Part shown: positions 59,002 to 64,000 of the stretch, piece after piece
Layout of the letters: each line of letters begins with the position of its first letter
How positions within the stretch are numbered: the stretch's first letter is position 1
Origin: CAYWIT01 sp964458415
Lineage (GTDB): Bacteria > Pseudomonadota > Alphaproteobacteria > Micavibrionales > UBA2020
NCBI GenBank assembly: GCA_964458415.1
Contig: CAYWIT010000002.1
Location: 1-64,000 of the forward strand
Direction of reading: 5' to 3'
DNA: 64,000 nt
Notes under the pieces: model-generated
The model's database searches: none
What the model was told of the DNA's origin: nothing
What the model saw: the letters and a program-made list of their open reading frames with translations, nothing else
Program-made: the position numbers and the translations under genes

Positions 59002-59988
59002 GTGGCAAAAAACGACGACGAAAAAAGACCTATAATCATTATCAAAAGGGTCAAGAAAGTGGAAGGGGGCCACCATGGCGGCGCCTGGAAAGTCGCCTAT
59101 GCCGATTTTGTTACGGCGATGATGGCGTTTTTCCTGCTGCTCTGGTTGTTGAGCGTTACGACAGATGAACAAAAGGCCCTGATTTCGGCCTATTTTGCGC
59201 CGGCGGATCCGCGAATTGCGCAGACCCTGAGCGGAGCAGGAGGCGTGATGGGGGGAATGACTGTTTCACCGGAAGGGGCGATGACAGAGGATCGTACACC
59301 GATTGTCGCACAGCAGGAGGAGCCCGCCGAAGGCGTCGGCAAAACAGAAGGCGAGCAGCAGGAGCAGATCAGCGAAGAGCGGCTCAAGAAGGAGCTGGAG
59401 CGTCTTGATACCCAGTCTTTCAAGGAAACCGAGGAAAAGCTGAAACAGGCGATTGAAACGGTGCCGGAGCTCAAGGAGCTTTCGCAAAACCTGCTGATTG
59501 ACATGACGCCGGAGGGGCTGCGTATCCAGATTGTCGATCAGGAAGGAAAGCCGATGTTCGAGCTGGGGAGCGCCAAGCCTCTTCCGCAGGCAGAACGGCT
59601 GCTGCGCTTGATTTCCTCCGTGATCAAGGACCTGCCGAACAAGGTTTCGATCCGCGGCCATACGGATTCAAAGCCCTATGGCAAGGACGCGGCCTATACC
59701 AATTGGGAACTTTCTTCCGACCGCGCGAATGCCAGCCGGCGTGTCATGCTGCAGGGGGATATCACTGGCAAGCTTCCTGTTGAGCGCGTCGAAAATGTGC
59801 AGGGCAAGGCCGATCGTGAGCCGCTGGTTATCAGTGACCCGCAGGCAGCCAAAAACCGCCGGATCAGTATTATCCTGCTGAAACAGAGTCTGGTCCCCGG
59901 GATCAAGAAGGCGCCACGGACACAAAAGCCGGCCGTTGAAAAGCCGGAGCCGAAGAAACGCGAGGAGGGGATTATTTATTTCCCCTGA
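59002..59988 (+). CDS. motB: Flagellar motor stator protein MotB
   Basis: The 328-residue protein has the single N-terminal membrane helix with the proton-carrying aspartate (VAYADFVTAMMAFFLLLWLL) and a C-terminal OmpA-like peptidoglycan-binding domain (VSIRGHTDSKPYG, WELSSDRANASRRVM). It starts with GTG at 59002. A coiled-coil-like acidic linker (GEQQEQISEERLKKELERLD) separates them. No other flagellar gene is seen in the window, so the rest of the flagellum must be elsewhere. Confidence 0.95.
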   Translation: MAKNDDEKRPIIIIKRVKKVEGGHHGGAWKVAYADFVTAMMAFFLLLWLLSVTTDEQKALISAYFAPADPRIAQTLSGAGGVMGGMTVSPEGAMTEDRTPIVAQQEEPAEGVGKTEGEQQEQISEERLKKELERLDTQSFKETEEKLKQAIETVPELKELSQNLLIDMTPEGLRIQIVDQEGKPMFELGSAKPLPQAERLLRLISSVIKDLPNKVSIRGHTDSKPYGKDAAYTNWELSSDRANASRRVMLQGDITGKLPVERVENVQGKADREPLVISDPQAAKNRRISIILLKQSLVPGIKKAPRTQKPAVEKPEPKKREEGIIYFP

Positions 59989-59998
59989 GAAAGCTGCC

Positions 59999-61225
59999 AT
60001 GATCGACAAAAAAATGATTTTTGCCGTTATTGTTGCGGCACTAGGTTATTTCGTGGATGTTTATGATCTGATCGTTTTTTCGGTCGTGCGTATTCAGAGT
60101 TTGAAGGATCTCGGCCTGCAGGGCGAGGCGTTGACTGATACGGGCGTGATGATTCTGAATATCCAGATGGCGGGGATGCTGCTGGGCGGTATTTTCTGGG
60201 GTGTGCTCGGCGATAAAAAAGGGCGGCTCACTATTCTGTTCGGGTCTATTTTTTTATATTCTGTCGCCAATATCGCCAATGCTTTCGCGACGTCTGTCGA
60301 GCAATACGCCGTCTGCCGTTTTCTGGCCGGGATAGGTCTGGCGGGGGAAATCGGCGCCGGCATAACATTGGTGGCGGAGCTTTTGCCAAAAGAAAAGCGC
60401 GGCATCGGCACGGCCATTGTCGCTGCTGTCGGCGTGGCAGGCGGCATGACCGCCGCGCTGGTGGGTGACTTCTTTGCGTGGAAAACCGCTTATCTGGTCG
60501 GCGGCGGCATGGGACTGGCTTTGCTGGCCTTGCGCGTAACTGTGGCGGAATCCGGCATGTTTAATAGCGTTGCACAGAAAAATCTTGTCAAACGCGGAGA
60601 CTTGCGCTTGCTGTTATGCACGCGTTCCTGTCTGGGACGGTTCATGCGCTGCACGCTGGTCGGCTTGCCGCTGTGGTTTATTGTCGGGCTGATCATTTCT
60701 CTGGCGCCGGAAATCGGCAGGGAGCTTGGCATCGTGGGGGAAACCACCGCTGCCATGGCTGTTTTATATTTCTATGGCGGTCTTGTGATCGGCGATTTCG
60801 GCAGCGGGCTTTTAAGCCAGTTTCTGGGATCGCGGCGTAAAGCGCTTGGCTTTTGCATTCTGGGCAGTCTCCTTGGCGTTCTGCTAATTTTAAACCTCCC
60901 TGCCGTCACGGCGGAAACATTCTATTGGCTTTGCGCGGTGACCGGAATTTTTTCCGGCTATTGGGCGATGTTCCTGACAACGACGGCAGAGCATTTTGGT
61001 ACTGATTTGCGCGCGACAGTCACAACCTCGGCGCCGAATCTTGTCCGGGGCGGGGCCATTCTGCTCACCTCGGCCTTTGCCGCGATGAAGGGAATATTCG
61101 GGATTATTCCCTCGCTGGAGATTATCGCGCTTTTTACTTTCGGGGCGGCGCTGTTGTCTGTATACCTGATGCGTGAGACTTTCGGGATTGACCTTGATTA
61201 TGTGGAAGGCACAGCCCGGAGCTAA
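59999..61225 (+). CDS. Major facilitator superfamily transporter
   Basis: The 408-residue protein has 12 predicted membrane segments and the MFS motif A between helices 2 and 3 (GVLGDKKGRLTILFG) with RFLAGIGLAGEIGAG in helix 4, resembling the sugar/organic acid carrier group. The second loop (DFGSGLLSQFLGSRRKALG) repeats the motif. The substrate cannot be told. It starts 10 bp after motB, with ATG 59999 preferred, and hisC follows after 23 bp. Confidence 0.88.
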   Translation: MIDKKMIFAVIVAALGYFVDVYDLIVFSVVRIQSLKDLGLQGEALTDTGVMILNIQMAGMLLGGIFWGVLGDKKGRLTILFGSIFLYSVANIANAFATSVEQYAVCRFLAGIGLAGEIGAGITLVAELLPKEKRGIGTAIVAAVGVAGGMTAALVGDFFAWKTAYLVGGGMGLALLALRVTVAESGMFNSVAQKNLVKRGDLRLLLCTRSCLGRFMRCTLVGLPLWFIVGLIISLAPEIGRELGIVGETTAAMAVLYFYGGLVIGDFGSGLLSQFLGSRRKALGFCILGSLLGVLLILNLPAVTAETFYWLCAVTGIFSGYWAMFLTTTAEHFGTDLRATVTTSAPNLVRGGAILLTSAFAAMKGIFGIIPSLEIIALFTFGAALLSVYLMRETFGIDLDYVEGTARS

Positions 61226-61248
61226 CCGATGTTGAAAAGGAGGCTGTC

Positions 61249-62322
61249 ATGACATACCCGATTCCGAAATCAGGGATCATGGAGATCAATCCCTATATCG
61301 GCGGAGAAGGCCGTGCGCCGGGGCGGACGCGTCTGGTCAGGCTGGCCTCCAATGAAAATCCGTTGGGGTGCAGCCCGCTGGCGCGCGCGGCTTATATGCA
61401 GGCGGCGGAGGATTTGCACCGTTATCCGGATGGTTCCGCGCAGGGGCTGCGCGAGGCGCTTGGCAGGGCGCACGGGCTTGCGCCGGAGCGGATCGTTTGC
61501 GGGGCGGGATCGGATGAGTTGATCTCCCTGCTTGTGCGCGCCTATGCCGGGGCGGGGGACGAGGTTCTTTATAGTCAGTACGGTTTTCTCATGTATCCTG
61601 TCAATGCGCGGGCGGTCGGCGCCAGACCGGTGGCGGCACCGGAAAAGGATATGCGCACGGATGTCGAGGCTTTGTTGCGGGCGGTGACCCCGAAAACAAA
61701 ACTTGTTCTGCTCGCCAATCCGAACAATCCGACAGGAAGTTATTTGACGCGGCGGGAGCTGGAATATCTCCGTGAAAAGCTGCCGGAAGGCGTTTTGCTG
61801 GCGATTGACGCCGCTTATGCGGAGTTCGTGAAGGCAGATAACTATGGGGACGGCAAGGCGCTGGTCGATGCTGCGCCGAATACAGTCATGCTACGCACAT
61901 TTTCGAAAATTCACGGGCTGGCGGCGTTGCGGCTGGGGTGGGGATATTTTCCGGCGGAAGTCGCCGGTGTCATCAATCGCGTGCGGGGGCCTTTTAATGT
62001 CAGCGTTCCGGCGCAGGCGGCGGGTATTGCGGCCTTGCAGGATGCGGATTTTATTCGTCAGACAATTGAAATGACGGATGCAGGCCGCGATTTTCTCTCC
62101 TCCGGGCTGGAGGCGTTGGGGTATAAGGTCTGGCCCAGCGTCGGTAATTTTATTCTGGTGGATTTCGGTCCGCGGGCCGAGGAAATTCGTCTGGCCCTGA
62201 AAGATCGGGGCATCTTTGTCCGGCAGATGGGCGCTTATGGGCTGCCGCAATGCCTGCGTATTACCATCGGCACAGCGGAGGATAACGGGGCGCTGGTAGA
62301 GCAGCTGGCTACGATCTGCTGA
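61249..62322 (+). CDS. hisC: Histidinol-phosphate aminotransferase
   Basis: The 357-residue PLP enzyme transfers an amino group to imidazole acetol phosphate in histidine synthesis. Visible motifs are RLASNENPLGCSPLA (N-terminus), ANPNNPTGSYL (about 155-165), the PLP lysine in RTFSKIHGLAALRLGWG (about K219) and the LRITIGTAEDN end. The gene overlaps the convergent heparinase-like gene by 14 bp. GGAGG precedes the ATG by eight bases. A role in tyrosine/phenylalanine transamination is an alternative. Confidence 0.93.
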   Translation: MTYPIPKSGIMEINPYIGGEGRAPGRTRLVRLASNENPLGCSPLARAAYMQAAEDLHRYPDGSAQGLREALGRAHGLAPERIVCGAGSDELISLLVRAYAGAGDEVLYSQYGFLMYPVNARAVGARPVAAPEKDMRTDVEALLRAVTPKTKLVLLANPNNPTGSYLTRRELEYLREKLPEGVLLAIDAAYAEFVKADNYGDGKALVDAAPNTVMLRTFSKIHGLAALRLGWGYFPAEVAGVINRVRGPFNVSVPAQAAGIAALQDADFIRQTIEMTDAGRDFLSSGLEALGYKVWPSVGNFILVDFGPRAEEIRLALKDRGIFVRQMGAYGLPQCLRITIGTAEDNGALVEQLATIC

Positions 62323-64000
62323 TTTTCACAGGCTTTTCGCGCAGGTCGATCAACCATTCGGCAATCCGGATCAGGCCATGCTCTTCTTCATGAATCTTGA
62401 TTTGTGGCGCGTCTTTGCCGATCAATGTCAGGCGGTGCATAGGGTGGGTTTTGTCCAGTGTCTCGGTCCAGTCATGGCGCAGGGCGGGCGCAGATTCAAT
62501 TTCGCCGTAGCGGGAGCTGAAAAAGCAGCTTCTGTTACGTTCTGATCCGAACAGGATATCGAAATGATCGCGGGTGCCGCCAAGGGAAAAGTGGAAATGC
62601 GCCAGCAGGTTGTCTTTTTTGTCCAGCACACGAAAGGCATCGTTTTCAAGATCCTGAATGCGGGCCTCTGGCGGGAAATGCCAGAATTGTTCAAAGAGAT
62701 GGGTGTCCGAACCCTCAAGCCTGTCAATCACCGCCCAGACTTTATGCGGACGGAAATAGACGAGGATGCGCCGGTGCGTGATATCCATGTTGTCGTAGCT
62801 GTCATGCTCGGCGTCGATTAAAACGAAATCCGGTCCTTGTTGCGTTTCGGAGGATCCGGCACGGGTGAGGCTGTGCCAGCCAAAATTATGGCGCGGTTCC
62901 GCCTGATTTTTTTTGTCAACCATCAGCGTATTATGCGCCGCTGTTCCCCGCAGCGCATTGCGGTATCCGCTGCCGTCATTATAGCGGTAGGTTCCTCCAT
63001 CGACCAGAACAGGCTTCCCGTCTATGTAGAGGAGGATATGGAGGAGGTCGGCATGGTTGTGAACGGATTGCGGGAAGGTATCCGGATTGTTTTTCAGCAG
63101 GGCATAGTTGTTTTCATCACGGATGACAAAAATGCGGCTGTCGTGAAAGGCGGTCAGAGGCTGAAAGTCCTCCGTATATTCCGGGATAAGACGATAATCC
63201 ATCGCGCTGCTGTCACCCAGCAGCAACCTTGCATAGAGCGGAAATTCCGGTCCGGCCGCGGCTTTGAAATCGGGGCGTTCATAAAGAACGGCCATGGCGG
63301 CGAGGACGCCCTGTATGCGTTCTGAAACCGGGATTTCCAGCGGAAAGGCGAAGCTGTCGTCGTTATCATTGATGTTGGGCAGGCTGCCATCGGGCAGGCG
63401 GATCAGCCGCAGGGCCGTCGCCATCTTTTCGAGCAGGGTATAGGCTTTTGCAGGGATAGGACGTCTTTCCCGCCGCATTCTGGCGAAAAGCATCAACATG
63501 AATTCCGTTGCCTGCAGGTGATAGCCGGGGGAGGCTTCGAAATGCAGCCCGTCGGGATGGACCTGCTCGTCGAATGTTGACCAGAGCGCCTCAAGGGCGC
63601 GGTTGAGCCATCTTGCACTATCCTGCCATTCCGGATAGGACAGTGCGACAAGCGCCAGCGCAGCGGCACTTCCGATCAGGTGGATGTTACGCGCTGTCTT
63701 TTCTGTATAGGGCAGATATTCGGCCAGATGGCGGGCTTGCGTATAGATATTACGGTGCAGCCGTTCCTTTGTTTCATCGTCATAGACGGTGCTGTTGCGC
63801 AGCAGGCGGTCGGTATATATCCAGGACAGGCAGCGCGTTCCGATTTCAAGGTTCGAGATATAATTGACGCCGCTCTCGGGCGTATTCTGGTCACACCAGC
63901 CATGCAGAAACTGTCGCAGAGCGGCGTAGTATTTGACATTATCCGTTTTCAGGTAAGCTAGCGCCAGTGTCACGAAAAACTGGTGACGGTTCATTTCCCA
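62309..64000 (-). CDS. Heparinase II/III family protein (5' end beyond window)
   Basis: At least 563 residues of a heparinase II/III-type protein are present, with the N-terminus cut off by the window edge (the frame stays open: WEMNRHQFFVTLALAYLKTD, where family members usually read WELNRHQ). The helical toroid domain occupies the first half (LEIGTRCLSWIYTDRLL, DEQVHPDGLHFEASPGYH), and the beta domain holds the hallmark SVHNHADLLHILLYIDGKPV followed by LVDGGTYRYNDGSGYRNALRG and AAHNTLMVD. The family lyases act on uronic-acid polysaccharides. It is related to the gene at 7159 by family. Confidence 0.85.
   Translation of the reverse strand, partial: WEMNRHQFFVTLALAYLKTDNVKYYAALRQFLHGWCDQNTPESGVNYISNLEIGTRCLSWIYTDRLLRNSTVYDDETKERLHRNIYTQARHLAEYLPYTEKTARNIHLIGSAAALALVALSYPEWQDSARWLNRALEALWSTFDEQVHPDGLHFEASPGYHLQATEFMLMLFARMRRERRPIPAKAYTLLEKMATALRLIRLPDGSLPNINDNDDSFAFPLEIPVSERIQGVLAAMAVLYERPDFKAAAGPEFPLYARLLLGDSSAMDYRLIPEYTEDFQPLTAFHDSRIFVIRDENNYALLKNNPDTFPQSVHNHADLLHILLYIDGKPVLVDGGTYRYNDGSGYRNALRGTAAHNTLMVDKKNQAEPRHNFGWHSLTRAGSSETQQGPDFVLIDAEHDSYDNMDITHRRILVYFRPHKVWAVIDRLEGSDTHLFEQFWHFPPEARIQDLENDAFRVLDKKDNLLAHFHFSLGGTRDHFDILFGSERNRSCFFSSRYGEIESAPALRHDWTETLDKTHPMHRLTLIGKDAPQIKIHEEEHGLIRIAEWLIDLREKPVKISRS

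Overview
The window looks like chromosomal DNA of a free-living Gram-negative alphaproteobacterium with GC content in the low to mid fifties (estimated by eye). Supporting points are the rpmH-rnpA-yidD-yidC-engB cluster, an F1-ATPase operon (atpHAGDC) lacking the F0 genes, a Caulobacter-type Cpa/Tad pilus locus, an LdtR-like MarR regulator near hemB, and a HemB with the Asp-type (non-zinc) metal site. A finer placement (Rhodospirillales or Micavibrionales-like) is only a guess. No prophage, insertion sequence, CRISPR array or rRNA was found. Two 10-base runs of N at 11884 and 33578 are assembly gaps that fall inside genes.

Layout. 1-6.4 kb: small orphan genes (a DUF2384 antitoxin-like fragment, a DUF523 protein, a phosphoribosyltransferase), tRNA-Leu(GAG), and a stress pair made of a tandem UspA protein and a Kef-type antiporter. 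6.4-14.7 kb: lipB overlapping a heparinase II/III-like gene, an unknown protein with an HNH-like core, a UDP-sugar dehydrogenase interrupted by a gap, a zincin-like DUF6782 protein and a Ca/Na antiporter. 14.9-18.7 kb: a two-gene beta-oxidation operon (thiolase plus FadN-type fusion) behind a structured leader, followed by tRNA-Gly(GCC). 18.9-23 kb: DHH phosphoesterase, DUF882 protein, M48 lipoprotein protease, tRNA-Arg(CCG), cyclic-nucleotide-binding protein, DUF202 protein. 23-28 kb: the rpmH-to-engB operon behind a near-consensus promoter, then a PH-like membrane protein and a SCO protein.

28-34.8 kb: two tandem paralogues of an unrecognised four-cysteine exported protein precede atpHAGDC. 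The atpH leader and first codons are repeated beside the first paralogue, which points to an old tandem duplication of the unit 'paralogue plus atpH 5' end'. 34.9-37 kb: gabD-like dehydrogenase and a lipoprotein. 37.2-40.7 kb: a tail-anchored pseudokinase, a small membrane protein, and a signal-less peptidoglycan-binding/amidase-like protein with an operator-like palindrome on its promoter.

40.9-52.2 kb: a nearly complete Tad/Flp pilus locus: two TadE-like pseudopilins, a VWA TadG, Flp pilin, CpaA prepilin peptidase, CpaB, CpaC secretin, CpaD, CpaE, CpaF ATPase, TadB and TadC. No TadD is seen. 52.3-64 kb: unknown genes, LdtR-like MarR regulator, hydroxyisobutyryl-CoA hydrolase, hemB, arginase, motAB without other flagellar genes, an MFS carrier, hisC, and a second heparinase II/III-like gene truncated by the window edge.

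The most unusual features are the duplicated exported-protein/atpH-leader unit and the pseudokinase-membrane protein-amidase module next to the pilus genes. Neither is matched here to a described system.
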